Shown in pieces: positions 8,160-18,407 of a stretch of 36,707 nt of DNA. The position numbers were made by a program, and so were the translations under genes. Position 1 is the stretch's first letter; each line of letters starts with the position of its first letter. Source of the DNA: Betaproteobacteria bacterium (GTDB lineage Bacteria; Pseudomonadota; Gammaproteobacteria; Burkholderiales; SG8-41). The notes under the pieces are model-generated. The model did not search any database, was not told where the DNA came from, and saw nothing but the letters and a program-made list of their open reading frames with translations. The stretch covers positions 1-36,707 of the forward strand of contig VGIF01000015.1 in assembly GCA_016868015.1 (NCBI GenBank). Direction: 5' to 3'.

Positions 8160-9245
8160 ATGCTGCTAGAGCTCACACAATGGCTGGCGAAGGACATCCG
8201 CGCCTTTAACGTGTTCGGCTATATCACGTTGCGCGCGGTACTGGCGGCGCTCACCGCGCTGGTGATCACCTTCATGATCGGGCCGGCGATGATACGCAAA
8301 CTGGCGGCCTACAAAATCGGCCAGTCGGTGCGCGACGACGGACCGAAGACGCATCTCACCAAGGCCGGCACGCCCACCATGGGCGGCGCGCTGATTTTGG
8401 TGGCGGTGACGGTGACCACACTGCTGTGGGGCGATTTGCAAAACCGCTTTGTGTGGGTGGTGCTGCTGGTGACGCTGGGCTTTGGCGCGATCGGCTGGGT
8501 CGACGATTACCGCAAGGTGGTGCATCGCAATCCCAAGGGCTTGTCGGCAAAGGCCAAGTTTTTCTGGCAGTCGGTATTCGGGCTTGCCGCAGCGCTTTAT
8601 ATCGCCACCTCCACCAACCTGCCGCAGCAGACGGAGTTGATCGTACCGTTTTTCAAAACGGTGGCGCTGCCGCTGGGGGTGATCGGCTTTGTCATATTGA
8701 CCTATTTTGTCATCGTCGGCACCAGTAACGCGGTGAATCTCACCGACGGCCTCGACGGGCTGGCGATCATGCCCACGGTTATGGTGTGCAGCGCGTTGGG
8801 CGTGTTCGCCTATGTCGCGGGTAACGTGATCTTCGCGCGTTATCTCGGTTTTCCGTTCATCCCCGGTGCGGGCGAGCTGCTGGTGATTTGTGCGGCGATC
8901 GCCGGCGCGGGGCTCGCCTTTCTCTGGTTTAACGCCTATCCGGCGGAAGTGTTCATGGGCGACGTCGGTGCGCTGGCGTTGGGCGCGGCGATCGGCACCA
9001 TCGCCGTCATTGTGCGTCAGGAAGTCGTGTTGCTGATCATGGGCGGCGTGTTCGTGATCGAGACGCTGTCGGTGATTATCCAGGTGCTGTCCTACAAGAT
9101 GACCGGCAAGCGCGTGTTCCGCATGGCACCGCTGCATCACCATTACGAGTTAAAGGGCTGGAAGGAGAGTCAGGTGGTGGTGCGTTTTTGGATCATCACC
9201 ATGATGTTGGTGCTGGTGGGCTTGTCGACGTTGAAGTTGCGCTGA
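8160..9245 (+). CDS. mraY: MraY, phospho-MurNAc-pentapeptide translocase
   Basis: MraY transfers phospho-MurNAc-pentapeptide to undecaprenyl phosphate, forming lipid I at the inner membrane. The 361-residue protein is polytopic with about ten hydrophobic segments. It has [13 protein letters not shown] near residues 70-80, GWVDDYRK (catalytic aspartates), [13 protein letters not shown], and the late [14 protein letters not shown] motif. I chose the ATG at 8160 because GAGAGGAA lies a few bases upstream and the N-terminus then matches the family. It follows murF by 58 bases, and its TGA overlaps the murD ATG. Confidence 0.97.
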   Translation: MLLELTQWLAKDIRAFNVFGYITLRAVLAALTALVITFMIGPAMIRKLAAYKIGQSVRDDGPKTHLTKAGTPTMGGALILVAVTVTTLLWGDLQNRFVWVVLLVTLGFGAIGWVDDYRKVVHRNPKGLSAKAKFFWQSVFGLAAALYIATSTNLPQQTELIVPFFKTVALPLGVIGFVILTYFVIVGTSNAVNLTDGLDGLAIMPTVMVCSALGVFAYVAGNVIFARYLGFPFIPGAGELLVICAAIAGAGLAFLWFNAYPAEVFMGDVGALALGAAIGTIAVIVRQEVVLLIMGGVFVIETLSVIIQVLSYKMTGKRVFRMAPLHHHYELKGWKESQVVVRFWIITMMLVLVGLSTLKLR

Positions 9246-10627
9246 TGGCGATCGCGCTTAAAGGAGCGAAGGTGCTGGTGCTTGGCTTGGGCGACACGGG
9301 GTTATCGATGACGCGCTGGCTCACGCGGCAGGGGGCGCGCGTCAGCGCCGCCGACACGCGCGCCGCGCCGCCGCAGGCGCAAACGCTGGCGCGCGAGTTG
9401 CCGCAGGTTCGACTGCGTTGCGGGCCGTTTGAGCGTGGGCATTTCACGGGTATTGATTGGATCGCGTTAAGCCCCGGCGTCGACCCGCGCGTGGGCGAAC
9501 TGGCCGCGGCGCTAAAGCGCGGAGTGCCGGCGGCGGGCGACGTGGAACTGTTCGCGCAAACCTTGCAAACAAAAAAATCCGCTGCGCGCGTGTTGGCGAT
9601 CACCGGGTCCAACGGCAAGAGCACGGTCACCGCGATGTGCAACGCAATGTGCCTAGCGGCGGGGCTCGATACGGTGATGGCCGGCAACATCGGTTTGCCG
9701 GTGCTCGAGGTGTTGACGGAAATCGACAACGGCCGCGCGATGCCCGACATGGTTGTGCTGGAGCTGTCGAGTTTTCAGCTGGAAACCACCGCGAGCCTGA
9801 GGCCGGCCGCGGCGACGGTGTTAAACCTTTCCGAAGACCACATGGATCGCTACGACAGCTACACCGATTACGGCGCGGCCAAGGCGCGCATCTTCGCCGG
9901 CGGCGGCGTGCAAGTGTTAAACCGCGACGACGCGTTAACGCTGGCGATGGCGCGCGAGGGCCGCGACGTGGTTACCTTCGGTTTGTCGGCGCCCGCCAAC
10001 GACAGCGAATGGGGCTTGCGCGGCAGCGGCGCGGCGCAAACGCTGGTGCAAGGTGACAACGCGGTGATGCCGGTCAATGAACTGCCGCTCGCCGGTTTGC
10101 ACAACGCCGCCAACGCACTGGCTGCCGGTGCGCTGTGCCGGGTCGTGCAGGCGCCGCACGCGGCGATGGCGAGCGCCTTGCGCGGTTTTAAGGGGCTTCC
10201 GCACCGCGTAGAAAAAGTCAATAAAATTAAATGCATAGATTTTTACGACGACTCCAAGGGCACCAACGTCGGCGCCACTGTGGCGGCGCTCGCCGGCATG
10301 CAACAGCCGGTGGTGCTGATCGCGGGCGGCGACGGCAAAGGGCAGGATTTTTCGCCGTTGGCCGCGGTGGCGTCGCGCGCGCGCGCGGTGGTGTTGATCG
10401 GGCGCGACGCGCCGTTGATCGCTCATGCGTTGCAACCGGCCGGAGTGAAACTGCTGCGCGCGGGCGGCATGACCGAGGCCGTTCAAACCGCGTACCGGGC
10501 CGCGCAAGCGGGCGATGCGGTGCTGCTCTCGCCGGCTTGCGCGAGCTACGACATGTTCCGCAACTACGTGCACCGCGCCGAAGTGTTCGTCGAGGCGGTG
10601 CGGCAACTATCGCTGCGCGAGGGCTGA
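9245..10627 (+). CDS. murD: MurD, UDP-MurNAc-L-Ala:D-Glu ligase
   Basis: MurD adds D-glutamate to UDP-MurNAc-L-alanine. The 460-residue protein has the N-terminal nucleotide-fold motif [17 protein letters not shown] and the ATP loop GSNGKST at 121-127. [24 protein letters not shown] and [11 protein letters not shown] follow, and the end is [15 protein letters not shown]. The start ATG overlaps the mraY stop. Residues 326-332 (NKIKCID), just before the conserved DDSKGTN, are encoded by an AT-rich tract related to the 20-mer in murF. ftsW begins two bases after the stop. Confidence 0.97.
   Translation: MAIALKGAKVLVLGLGDTGLSMTRWLTRQGARVSAADTRAAPPQAQTLARELPQVRLRCGPFERGHFTGIDWIALSPGVDPRVGELAAALKRGVPAAGDVELFAQTLQTKKSAARVLAITGSNGKSTVTAMCNAMCLAAGLDTVMAGNIGLPVLEVLTEIDNGRAMPDMVVLELSSFQLETTASLRPAAATVLNLSEDHMDRYDSYTDYGAAKARIFAGGGVQVLNRDDALTLAMAREGRDVVTFGLSAPANDSEWGLRGSGAAQTLVQGDNAVMPVNELPLAGLHNAANALAAGALCRVVQAPHAAMASALRGFKGLPHRVEKVNKIKCIDFYDDSKGTNVGATVAALAGMQQPVVLIAGGDGKGQDFSPLAAVASRARAVVLIGRDAPLIAHALQPAGVKLLRAGGMTEAVQTAYRAAQAGDAVLLSPACASYDMFRNYVHRAEVFVEAVRQLSLREG
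10220..10239 (+). repeat. AT-rich 20-mer motif, diverged copy in murD
   Basis: It matches the murF copy at 15 of 20 positions (begins AATAAAATTAAATGCATA). It is read in the same frame as in murF, giving Asn-Lys-Ile-Lys. Confidence 0.45.
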
Positions 10628-10628
10628 C

Positions 10629-11801
10629 ATGGTTTACCGCTCGATGAAAATGAACCCCGTGATGCAGGCCCCGCCCAGCGAATTCGACCGCACCATGGTG
10701 TGGCTTACCGTGTTGCTGCTGGGACTGGGGCTGGTGATGGTGTATTCGGCTTCCATCGCGGTGGCCGAGGCGGGGCGCGCCACCGGCAACCAGCCGATGT
10801 TTTATTTGTTCCGCCACGCGATGTTTTTGGTGGTAAGTGTGACGGCGGCGGTGATTGCGTTTCAAATCCCCACCTCGGTGTGGCAGCGCATGGCTCCGTA
10901 TTTGTTTGTGTTCGGCCTGCTACTGCTCGCGCTGGTACTGGTCCCCGGCATCGGGCGCGAGGTCAACGGTGCGCGGCGCTGGATACCGCTGGTGGTGTTC
11001 AACCTGCAGCCCTCCGAGCTGATGAAGGTGTTTGTCGTGCTCTATGCGGCGGATTACACCGTGCGCAAAGCCGCCTTCATGCACAGTCTGCGCAAGGGCT
11101 TTTTGCCGATGTTTGTCGTGATGCTGCTCACCGGCGGCTTGCTGCTGCGCGAGCCCGACTTTGGCGCGTTCGTGGTGATCACCGTCATCGCCATGGGCAT
11201 TTTGTTTCTCGGCGGCATGAACTGGAAATTGTTCGCCGGCTTGTTCGGTTTGCTGGTGGTGGGTTTTTGCATGCTGATCTGGACCTCGCCCTACCGGCTG
11301 CAGCGCGTGGTGGGTTTTATCGACCCGTGGGCGGATCCGTTCGGCAAGGGTTATCAACTCTCGCACGCGCTGATCGCCTTCGGGCGCGGCGAATGGTTCG
11401 GCGTGGGCCTGGGGGCGAGCGTGGAAAAACTGTTTTATCTGCCCGAAGCGCACACCGATTTTTTGCTGGCGGTGATCGCCGAAGAGCTGGGCTTCGTCGG
11501 CGTGCTGGTGATCACCCTGATGTTCTGCTGGATGGTGGTGCGCGCGTTCGCCATTGGCCGCCGCGCGGCGTTTCAAGAGCGGTATTTCGCCGCGCTGGTG
11601 GCGCAAGGCATCGGCCTGTGGATCGGCGTGCAGGCGATTATTAACATGGGGGTCAACATGGGCGTGCTGCCGACCAAGGGCTTGACGCTGCCATTGCTGT
11701 CGTTCGGCGGCAGCGCGATCACCGCGACTTGTGTGGCGATTGCGATTTTGCTGCGCATCGACTGGGAAGGACGGCAAGTGGCGCGAGGGTTTAAGGTATG
11801 A
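10629..11801 (+). CDS. ftsW: FtsW, septal peptidoglycan polymerase (SEDS family)
   Basis: FtsW is the SEDS glycosyltransferase that polymerises lipid II at the septum in complex with FtsI. The 390-residue protein has about ten membrane helices. Family motifs include [53 protein letters not shown] and [15 protein letters not shown], with [19 protein letters not shown] near the end. The ATG at 10629 is preceded by GAGGG 5 bases away and lies just after the murD stop. The murG ATG overlaps its stop. Confidence 0.97.
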   Translation: MVYRSMKMNPVMQAPPSEFDRTMVWLTVLLLGLGLVMVYSASIAVAEAGRATGNQPMFYLFRHAMFLVVSVTAAVIAFQIPTSVWQRMAPYLFVFGLLLLALVLVPGIGREVNGARRWIPLVVFNLQPSELMKVFVVLYAADYTVRKAAFMHSLRKGFLPMFVVMLLTGGLLLREPDFGAFVVITVIAMGILFLGGMNWKLFAGLFGLLVVGFCMLIWTSPYRLQRVVGFIDPWADPFGKGYQLSHALIAFGRGEWFGVGLGASVEKLFYLPEAHTDFLLAVIAEELGFVGVLVITLMFCWMVVRAFAIGRRAAFQERYFAALVAQGIGLWIGVQAIINMGVNMGVLPTKGLTLPLLSFGGSAITATCVAIAILLRIDWEGRQVARGFKV

Positions 11802-12877
11802 CGCGCACGATCATGATCATGGCCGGTGGCACCGGCGGACACATCTACCCCGCGATGTCGGTGGCGGACGATTTGCGCACTCAAGGCTGGCGCGTCGTAT
11901 GGCTGGGCTCGCACGCTGGCATGGAGGCGCGCCTGGTGCCGCCCAAGGGCTATGACATGGCATGGATCCGCTTTTCCGGGCTGCGCGGCAAGGGGCTCGC
12001 GCGCCTGCTGACGCTGCCGTTCAGTTTGCTGATCGCCTGCGCGCAAAGCGCGCGCGCGATCTTCACGCACCGCCCGGACGTGGTGTTGGGCATGGGCGGC
12101 TATGTGGCGTTTCCCGGCGGGCTGATGGCTTCGCTGTTGCGCCGGCCATTGGTGATTCACGAACAAAATTCGGTGGCGGGATTGACCAACCGTGTGCTCG
12201 CGCGCTTGGCCGATCGCGTGCTGATGGCGTTTCCCAACGCGTTCAAAAACAGCCGGCGCGGCATGTGGGTGGGTAATCCGGTGCGCGCGGACATCGCCGC
12301 GGTAGCCGCGCCGCAAGTGCGTTATGCCGCCGCGCCCAACGCAAAGCTTAACGTGCTGGTGATCGGCGGCAGCCAAGGCGCGGCGGTGTTGAACGAAACC
12401 CTGCCCAAGGCGCTGGCGTTGATGCCTGAAGCGCAACGTCCCAACGTCACGCATCAAGCGGGCGCCGCGCATATCGACACACTGCGCGCGGCGTACGCGC
12501 GGGCGGACGTGGCTGCCGAAGCTCTTGCATTCATCGACGACATGGCGGCGCGTTACGCGCGAGCGGACTTGGTGATTTGCCGCGCGGGGGCGTCCACGGT
12601 CACTGAAATTGCCGCGGCCGGCGTGGCCTCGCTGCTGGTGCCGTTGCCGTGGGCGGTGGACGACCATCAAACCGGCAATGCGCGCTTTTTGTCCGAACGC
12701 GGCGCGGCGCTGTTGATCCCGCAAGCCGAATTCACGCCGGAAAAAGTGGCGCAATTGCTGCAGGGCTGCACGCGCGAAAAGCTTCTCGAGATGGCGTGTG
12801 CGGCACGGGGCGCGGCGAAACCCGATGCCACGCAAGCGGTGAGTAAAATTTGCATGGAGTTGGCGCATGCGGCATAA
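11798..12877 (+). CDS. murG: MurG, lipid II-forming GlcNAc transferase
   Basis: MurG transfers GlcNAc from UDP-GlcNAc to lipid I at the cytoplasmic face of the membrane. The 359-residue GT-B enzyme has the glycine loop GGTGGHIYP at residues 10-18, [27 protein letters not shown] and VIGGSQGA. The C-terminal UDP-binding region contains [35 protein letters not shown]. It overlaps ftsW by 4 bases and murC by 11 bases, indicating translational coupling. Confidence 0.97.
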   Translation: MTRTIMIMAGGTGGHIYPAMSVADDLRTQGWRVVWLGSHAGMEARLVPPKGYDMAWIRFSGLRGKGLARLLTLPFSLLIACAQSARAIFTHRPDVVLGMGGYVAFPGGLMASLLRRPLVIHEQNSVAGLTNRVLARLADRVLMAFPNAFKNSRRGMWVGNPVRADIAAVAAPQVRYAAAPNAKLNVLVIGGSQGAAVLNETLPKALALMPEAQRPNVTHQAGAAHIDTLRAAYARADVAAEALAFIDDMAARYARADLVICRAGASTVTEIAAAGVASLLVPLPWAVDDHQTGNARFLSERGAALLIPQAEFTPEKVAQLLQGCTREKLLEMACAARGAAKPDATQAVSKICMELAHAA

Positions 12878-14255
12878 GGTCAAGAAGGTTCATTTCGTGG
12901 GGATCGGCGGGTCCGGCATGAGTGGTATTGCCGAGGTTCTGCTTAATCTCGGCTATGAGGTGAGCGGCTCTGATCTCGCGTCCAATGCCGCCACACGCCG
13001 CCTCGTCAGCCTCGGCGCCGCCGTCCATCAGGGTCACGTCGCGCAAAACGTTGCCGGCGCCGACGCGGTGGTGGTGTCCACTGCGGTCAAAGCCGACAAC
13101 CCGGAGGTGCTCGCCGCGCGCGACAAACACGTGCCGGTAGTGCCGCGCGCGTTGATGTTGGCGGAGTTGTTGCGCTTAAAACAAGGCATCGCGATTGCCG
13201 GCACCCACGGCAAAACCACCACCACGAGCTTGGTGGCGAGTGTGCTGGCCGAAGGCGGGCTTGATCCGACGTTTGTGATTGGCGGGCGCTTGAATAGCGC
13301 GGGCGCCAACGCGCGCCTGGGTGCGGGCGAATTCATCGTGGTCGAGGCCGATGAGTCGGACGGCTCGTTTTTACACCTGCAGCCTGTGCTGGCGGTGATC
13401 ACCAACATCGATGCCGATCACATGGAGACTTATGGCCACTCGATGGAGCGTCTGAAACACGCGTTTGTGGAATTTACCCAACGCATTCCATTTTACGGCT
13501 CGGTGGTGTTGTGCCTGGATGATGCCAATGTAAGCGAGATTTTGCCCAAGATCGCCAAGCCGACGACGACCTATGGGCTGTCGCCGCAAGCGCAAGTGCG
13601 CGCGCTAGACGTGCAGGCAAGCGGTGGGCAAATGCGCTTTCGCGCGCTGCGCCCTGACGCGCCGCCGCTCGATGTCGTGTTGAATCTGCCGGGCATGCAC
13701 AATGTCTTGAACGCGCTGGCGACGATTGCGATCGCCACCGAGGTCGGCGTGGCGGACGACAGAATCGTCAAGGCACTGGCCGAATTCAAGGGCGTGGGCC
13801 GGCGCTTTCAGCGTTACGGCGACATCGCGACGGCCGATGGCGGCAAGGCCGTGGTGGTAGATGACTACGGCCATCACCCGGTGGAAATGGCGGCCACCGT
13901 CGCGGCTGCGCGCGGCGCGTTCCCAGGGCGGCGGCTGATGCTGGCGTTTCAGCCGCACCGCTATACGCGCACGCGCGACTGCTTCGAGGATTTTGTGAAA
14001 GTGTTGTCCACGGTGGACGCGCTGGTGTTGGCCGAGGTGTATGCCGCCGGCGAAGCGCCGATTGTTGCCGCCGACGGGCGCGCGCTTTCGCGCGCGGTGC
14101 GGCTCGCCGGCAAGGTGGAGCCGCTGTTTGTCGATAACGTGGCCGGCGTGGGTGACGCGATACGCGGCGCCGCGCGCGATGGCGACGTGGTGTTGATCAT
14201 GGGGGCAGGGTCGATTGGGGCCGTGGCGGGCAATTTGGTGTCGAGCGGCAAATGA
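12867..14255 (+). CDS. murC: MurC, UDP-MurNAc:L-alanine ligase
   Basis: MurC adds the first amino acid, L-alanine, to UDP-MurNAc. The 462-residue Mur ligase opens with [19 protein letters not shown] and has the ATP loop GTHGKTTT starting at residue 112. [35 protein letters not shown] and [11 protein letters not shown] follow. It starts inside the end of murG. After its stop the tightly packed operon is interrupted by 130 bases that carry a long palindromic element. Confidence 0.97.
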   Translation: MRHKVKKVHFVGIGGSGMSGIAEVLLNLGYEVSGSDLASNAATRRLVSLGAAVHQGHVAQNVAGADAVVVSTAVKADNPEVLAARDKHVPVVPRALMLAELLRLKQGIAIAGTHGKTTTTSLVASVLAEGGLDPTFVIGGRLNSAGANARLGAGEFIVVEADESDGSFLHLQPVLAVITNIDADHMETYGHSMERLKHAFVEFTQRIPFYGSVVLCLDDANVSEILPKIAKPTTTYGLSPQAQVRALDVQASGGQMRFRALRPDAPPLDVVLNLPGMHNVLNALATIAIATEVGVADDRIVKALAEFKGVGRRFQRYGDIATADGGKAVVVDDYGHHPVEMAATVAAARGAFPGRRLMLAFQPHRYTRTRDCFEDFVKVLSTVDALVLAEVYAAGEAPIVAADGRALSRAVRLAGKVEPLFVDNVAGVGDAIRGAARDGDVVLIMGAGSIGAVAGNLVSSGK

Positions 14256-14270
14256 AACGTCAACCCCTTT

Positions 14271-14361
14271 ACCGCAGAGGCGCAGAGGCGCAGAGAACAC
14301 GCAGAGAAAAACATTCGAGGAACTGCTCTGCGAAACCTCTGCGCCTCTGCGCCTCTGCGGT
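14271..14361. repeat. long palindromic dispersed element, copy 1
   Basis: Arms 14271-14295 and 14337-14361 are perfect 25-bp inverted repeats built from GCAGAGGC units, around a 41-base loop. A related copy is at 34185-34280, and the loops share GCAGAGAAAAAC. It lies between murC and murB and could fold strongly in the mRNA. Short CTCTGCGCCTCTGCGG-type palindromes are known from many unrelated bacterial genomes; their function is unclear. Confidence 0.9.
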
Positions 14362-14385
14362 GAAGCTCTTAGCCTTGCCCCGCGC

Positions 14386-15309
14386 ATGAATATGGCAGAA
14401 CCACCCACCCCGCAAACCCTGCGCGGCGAGCTCAAATTAAACGAGCCGATGGCCAGGCACGTGAGTTGGCGCGCGGGTGGCGTGGCCGCACGCACCTACG
14501 CGCCGGCCGACCTGGATGACCTCGCGGTTTTTTTGCGTACACTTTCACCGACAGAGGGCTTGTACTTTTGCGGACTTGGCAGTAATCTCTTGGTACGCGA
14601 CGGTGGCCTTAACGCCACCGTCGTGTTTACGCATTGGGCGTTGCGGCACTTGCGTTTGTTGAGCACGGGAACGGGGGAAAGCGAAATAAAAATTTACGCC
14701 GGGGCTGGAGTTGCCGCCCCCAAAATCGCACGCTACGCTGCGCTGCATGGCGCGGCAGGGGCGGAATTTCTCGCCGGCATCCCCGGCACCCTCGGCGGCG
14801 CGTTGGCGATGAACGCGGGCTGCTACGGCGGCGAGACTTGGGATCTGGTGGATAGCGTGACCGCCATCGACCGCGCAGGACAACTGCACGAGCGCGCGCG
14901 CGGCGAATACCGCATCGGGTATCGCACCGTGGTGGCCCCGGCGCAGGAGTGGTTTGTCGCCGCGCGGCTGCGTATGGCATCGGGTGATGGTGAAAAATCT
15001 CGCATAAAAATCAAAGAGTTGCTGTCAAGGCGGATTGCCAGTCAGCCGCTGCAACAGCCCAATGCAGGGTCGGTGTTTCGCAACCCGCCGGGGGATTTTG
15101 CGGCGCGTTTGATCGAAGCGTGCGGGCTCAAGGGCGCGCGCATTGGCGGCGCGGAGATTTCGAGCAAGCACGCCAACTTTATCGTCAATGTGGCGGGGGC
15201 GAAGGCTGCAGACATCGAAGCGCTGATTGAGTTGGCGCAAAACAGCGTGCGCGAAAAATTTGGCGTGGCGCTTGAACGCGAAGTGCGCATTGTTGGGGAG
15301 CGCGCATGA
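14386..15309 (+). CDS. murB: MurB, UDP-N-acetylenolpyruvoylglucosamine reductase
   Basis: MurB reduces UDP-GlcNAc-enolpyruvate to UDP-MurNAc with NADPH and FAD. The 307-residue protein has the FAD-binding motifs GLGSNLLVRDGGL and GAEFLAGIPGTLGGALAMNAGCYGGE, YRIGYRT, and AGSVFRNPPGDFAARLIEACGLKG, which carries the catalytic serine region. It ends with SKHANFIVN. The size and motif spacing fit the shorter (type II-like) MurB proteins rather than the 342-residue E. coli type. The frame is open back to 14215, but those codons are the palindromic element, so the ATG at 14386 is preferred. No good ribosome site is visible. The next ATG overlaps its stop at 15306. Confidence 0.95.
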   Translation: MNMAEPPTPQTLRGELKLNEPMARHVSWRAGGVAARTYAPADLDDLAVFLRTLSPTEGLYFCGLGSNLLVRDGGLNATVVFTHWALRHLRLLSTGTGESEIKIYAGAGVAAPKIARYAALHGAAGAEFLAGIPGTLGGALAMNAGCYGGETWDLVDSVTAIDRAGQLHERARGEYRIGYRTVVAPAQEWFVAARLRMASGDGEKSRIKIKELLSRRIASQPLQQPNAGSVFRNPPGDFAARLIEACGLKGARIGGAEISSKHANFIVNVAGAKAADIEALIELAQNSVREKFGVALEREVRIVGERA

Positions 15310-15446
15310 GCTTCGGTAAGGTCGCTGTACTCATGGGGGGAGCGCGCTGGAGCGTTGAGCAGGGGCCCCAACGCAGTTGGGGATGTAACCGCGGAAGCGC
15401 GCTGGGCCGCCCAAGGGACGCCGTGAACTGGAGTGATGTTGCATGA
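15306..15446 (+). pseudogene. 46-codon ORF duplicating the start of ddl (relic or leader)
   Basis: An ATG overlapping the murB stop opens a 46-codon frame that ends in a TGA overlapping the ddl ATG (ATGA at 15443). Its first 12 residues, [12 protein letters not shown], repeat the start of Ddl ([13 protein letters not shown]). Over the 29 aligned bases of TTCGGTAAGG... the two copies differ at five positions, all third codon positions. After that the similarity continues weakly but shifted in frame (GGAGCGCG...GAGCG). The rest holds a perfect hairpin CCCCAAC/GTTGGGG (15366-15382) and a direct repeat AGCGCGCTGG (15341 and 15396). It may be a decayed duplicate of the ddl start that still couples murB to ddl translation. 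No function is claimed. Confidence 0.6.
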
Positions 15447-16363
15447 CTGACTTCGGTAAGGTGGCAGTGCTGATGGGCGGCCGGAGCGCGGAGCGAGAAA
15501 TTTCGTTGCGCAGCGGCACCATGGTGCTCGCCGCCCTCAAACGCAAAGGCGTCGACGTCCACGCCTTCGATCCGCGCGATCAGGGTTTCGAGCAACTGCT
15601 CGCGCAGCGTTTTTCGCGCGTGTTCAACGCGCTGCACGGCCGCTTCGGCGAAGACGGCACGGTGCAGGGCGCGCTGGAGGTGCTGGGCATTCCATACACC
15701 GGCAGCGGCGTGATGGCGAGCGCGCTGGCGATGGACAAGTGGCGCACCAAGCTCGCGTGGCTGGCCACGGGCATTCCAACGCCGATGTATGAGTTGCTGA
15801 GCGCGGAATCGCAAGCGGTCGATGTGGTGGCGCGGCTGGGGCTGCCGCTGATGGTGAAGCCCGCGCACGAAGGCTCCAGCATCGGCATCAGCAAGGTCGA
15901 GTCGGTGGAAAAATTCGACGCCGCCTATGCGCTGGCGGCCCGGCACGACGGGCTAGTGATTGCCGAAAAATTCATCGCCGGGCGCGAAATCACCGCGGCG
16001 ATTTTGGGCGGCGAAGCGTTACCGCTGGTGCGCATCGAAGCGCCACAGGGCAACTACGACTACCACAACAAATATTTCGGCGAGGCGACGAAGTATCACT
16101 GCCCCAGCGGTTTGCCGGCCGAACTCGAAGCGAGCATCCGGCAAACGGCGTTAAGGGCGTTTCGCATCATCGGCTGCGAAGGCTGGGGCCGGCTTGACCT
16201 CATGCTGGATGCGCAAGACCAGCCGTGGTTTTTGGAGGTGAACACCATTCCGGGCATGACCGATCACAGCCTGGTGCCGATCGCCGCGCGCGCGCGCGGC
16301 ATCGCGTTCGACGATTTGGTGCTGCGTATTTTGGAGGCCGCGCATGTCGGATCTGTGGCATAA
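15443..16363 (+). CDS. ddl: D-alanine--D-alanine ligase
   Basis: Ddl joins two D-alanines with ATP to supply the MurF substrate. The 306-residue ATP-grasp protein shows [22 protein letters not shown] at the N-terminus, [14 protein letters not shown], and [17 protein letters not shown]. The ATP-binding [14 protein letters not shown] is followed by [18 protein letters not shown] with the metal ligands. GGAG lies 9 bases before the ATG. It corresponds to the ddlB position within dcw clusters. It overlaps ftsQ by 20 bases and the 46-codon relic by 4. Confidence 0.97.
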   Translation: MTDFGKVAVLMGGRSAEREISLRSGTMVLAALKRKGVDVHAFDPRDQGFEQLLAQRFSRVFNALHGRFGEDGTVQGALEVLGIPYTGSGVMASALAMDKWRTKLAWLATGIPTPMYELLSAESQAVDVVARLGLPLMVKPAHEGSSIGISKVESVEKFDAAYALAARHDGLVIAEKFIAGREITAAILGGEALPLVRIEAPQGNYDYHNKYFGEATKYHCPSGLPAELEASIRQTALRAFRIIGCEGWGRLDLMLDAQDQPWFLEVNTIPGMTDHSLVPIAARARGIAFDDLVLRILEAAHVGSVA

Positions 16364-17093
16364 CGCGCCCGCGCTAAATCGCATTTGCGACCTGTTATTC
16401 GCGGCTGCGGCGCTAATGGTGTTCTACGGCGCAGTGCGTTATGCCATCGTGCAGCCGGTGTTCGCGATCCAGGAGCTCAGCGTGGTGGGGGCAACCGAGC
16501 GTATCCAACGCGTGCAAGTGGAGGCGATTGCCAAGCGCGATATTCACGGCACGTTTTTCACCTTCGACATCGTCAAGGTGCGCAACAGTTTTGAAAGACT
16601 GCCTTGGGTGCGCCGCGCCGACGTGCGGCGCCAGTGGCCCAACGGCATTGAAGTGGTCATCGAAACGCAGCAGCCGCTCGCGCGCTGGGGCAAGGGCGAG
16701 CTGGTGAATGTGCAGGGCGATGTGTTCGAAGGCGCGGTCGACGGCAAGCTGCCGCAGTTTCACGGGCCCGACGGCGCCTCGCGCGAAGTCACCATGCAAT
16801 ACGAACGTTTGAAGGACGCGCTAGCCGCGGTCGGACGCCAGCCGGTGGAGGTGCGCATGTCGCCGCGCGGCGCGTGGCAGGTGGTGCTGGATAACGATTT
16901 GAAGCTTGAGATGGGCCGCGAGCACGTGGCGGCGCGGGTGGAGCGTTTTCTGGCGGCCTACACGCACGCCATCGCGCCACTCGGCCATTACGCGGATTAC
17001 GTAGACCTGCGTTACGCAAACGGTTTCGCCGTGCGCGTGCGCGACCTTGATAAGGCAAAGCCCAATGCGACGCGCCCTGCCCCACGAGCTTAA
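16344..17093 (+). CDS. ftsQ: FtsQ, divisome scaffold protein
   Basis: FtsQ is a bitopic inner membrane protein that links early and late divisome components through the FtsQLB complex. The 249-residue sequence has a short cytoplasmic tail and one hydrophobic helix (about 16-33). A POTRA domain beginning [24 protein letters not shown] is followed by a beta domain containing [30 protein letters not shown]. It begins inside the end of ddl and is followed after 4 bases by ftsA. Confidence 0.95.
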   Translation: MSDLWHNAPALNRICDLLFAAAALMVFYGAVRYAIVQPVFAIQELSVVGATERIQRVQVEAIAKRDIHGTFFTFDIVKVRNSFERLPWVRRADVRRQWPNGIEVVIETQQPLARWGKGELVNVQGDVFEGAVDGKLPQFHGPDGASREVTMQYERLKDALAAVGRQPVEVRMSPRGAWQVVLDNDLKLEMGREHVAARVERFLAAYTHAIAPLGHYADYVDLRYANGFAVRVRDLDKAKPNATRPAPRA

Positions 17094-17097
17094 ACGC

Positions 17098-18345
17098 ATG
17101 AGCAAAGCTCGCGAGCAAAAAAATATTATTGTCGGTCTCGACATCGGTACCTCGAAGATCGTCGCTATCGTCGCCGAGTTGAAGCCTGATGGTGATATTA
17201 GCGGGTTCGAAATCATCGGCATGGGCACGCATCCGTCGCGCGGCCTCAAAAAGGGTGTGGTGGTCAACATCGAAACCACGGTGACGGCGATTCAGCGCGC
17301 GTTGGAAGAAGCCGAGCTGATGGCCGATTGCAAAATCAGCGACGTGCACACCGGCATCGCCGGCAGCCATGTGAAGAGCTTTAACTCACAGGGCATGGTG
17401 GCGATCAAGGACAAGGAGGTTACGCAGTTTGACATCGACCGCGTGATCGAAACCGCGCGCGCGGTGCAGATTCCGAACGACCAGCAGATCCTGCACATCC
17501 TCAATCAGGAATTCATCATCGACGGCCAGGAGGACGTGCGCGAGCCGATGGGTATGGCCGGCATGCGGCTGGAGGTAAAGGTGCACATTGTCACCGGCGC
17601 GGTGTCGGCGGCGCAGAACATTGTGAAGTGCGTGCGCCGCTGCGGGCTCGAGGTTCGTGATTTGATGCTGCAGCCGCTGGCTTCCGCGATGGCAGTAATT
17701 TCGGAAGACGAGAAAGATTTGGGCGTGTGCCTGATCGATATCGGCGGCGGCACCACCGATCTGGCGGTGTTTACCCATGGCGCGATCCGCCACACGGCGG
17801 TGATCCCGATCGCGGGTGACCAAATCACCAGCGACATCGCGATGGCGCTGCGCACGCCGACTAAGGACGCCGACGACATCAAAATCAAACACGGCTGCGC
17901 GTTGTCGCAGTTGGCCGATCCGCAAGAGATGATCGAAGTGCCGGGCGTGGGTGAGCGCGGCACCAAGCAACTGTCGCGCAAGACGCTGGCGGAGGTGATC
18001 GAGCCGCGGGTGGAGGAACTGTATTCGCTGATCCAGGCGGAGTTGCGCCGCAGCGGTTACGAAGAGTTGCTCTCGTCGGGCATCGTGTTAACCGGCGGTT
18101 CTTCGATGATGCAAGGCATGGTCGAGCTCGGCGAAGAGGTGTTTCACATGCCGGTGCGCGTGGGACAGCCTTCGTATGACGGGGGCTTGTCGGAAGTGGT
18201 GCGTCATCCGCGCTATTCGACGGCGATGGGTTTGCTGCTGGACGGTGTGCAGCAGTATCGCCAGCGCGAAATCGCACGCACGCAAACCGGTGCGTTGACG
18301 CAGCTCATCGAGCGCATGAAGGCTTGGTTCAAAGGCAATTTTTAG
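17098..18345 (+). CDS. ftsA: FtsA, actin-like membrane tether for FtsZ
   Basis: FtsA binds ATP, polymerises, anchors FtsZ to the membrane and recruits later divisome proteins. The 415-residue protein starts IIVGLDIGTSKIVAIVAE (phosphate 1 loop). It has CLIDIGGGTTDLAVF (phosphate 2), SSGIVLTGGSSMMQGM (adenosine region), and a C-terminal amphipathic stretch LIERMKAWFKGNF typical of the membrane-binding helix. The ATG at 17098 is chosen because the frame upstream overlaps ftsQ and the family starts close to KNIIVGLD. A 62-base gap with an AT-rich motif separates it from ftsZ. Confidence 0.97.
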   Translation: MSKAREQKNIIVGLDIGTSKIVAIVAELKPDGDISGFEIIGMGTHPSRGLKKGVVVNIETTVTAIQRALEEAELMADCKISDVHTGIAGSHVKSFNSQGMVAIKDKEVTQFDIDRVIETARAVQIPNDQQILHILNQEFIIDGQEDVREPMGMAGMRLEVKVHIVTGAVSAAQNIVKCVRRCGLEVRDLMLQPLASAMAVISEDEKDLGVCLIDIGGGTTDLAVFTHGAIRHTAVIPIAGDQITSDIAMALRTPTKDADDIKIKHGCALSQLADPQEMIEVPGVGERGTKQLSRKTLAEVIEPRVEELYSLIQAELRRSGYEELLSSGIVLTGGSSMMQGMVELGEEVFHMPVRVGQPSYDGGLSEVVRHPRYSTAMGLLLDGVQQYRQREIARTQTGALTQLIERMKAWFKGNF

Positions 18346-18354
18346 GCAACAAAA

Positions 18355-18374
18355 CATAAGTATTTGATTATAAA
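18355..18374 (-). repeat. AT-rich 20-mer motif, ftsA-ftsZ gap
   Basis: On the minus strand it reads TTTATAATCAAATACTTATG, 16 of 20 identical to the murF copy, including the full core AATCAAATACTTA. It lies just upstream of the ftsZ ribosome site. Confidence 0.55.
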
Positions 18375-18407
18375 CGATTTTTTATTCGGGCCATAAGGAG
18401 GCACACC

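Noticed and set aside
14215-14385. N-terminal extension of murB by 57 codons
   Set aside because: These codons are the end of murC and the palindromic repeat. The MurB family begins near the ATG at 14386.
14996-15020. ATAAAAATCAAAGAG in murB and similar tracts near 33260 and 17886 as members of the AT-rich 20-mer family
   Set aside because: They share only Lys-Ile-Lys codons (AAA ATC AAA) and lack the ATACTTA part, so protein coding explains them.
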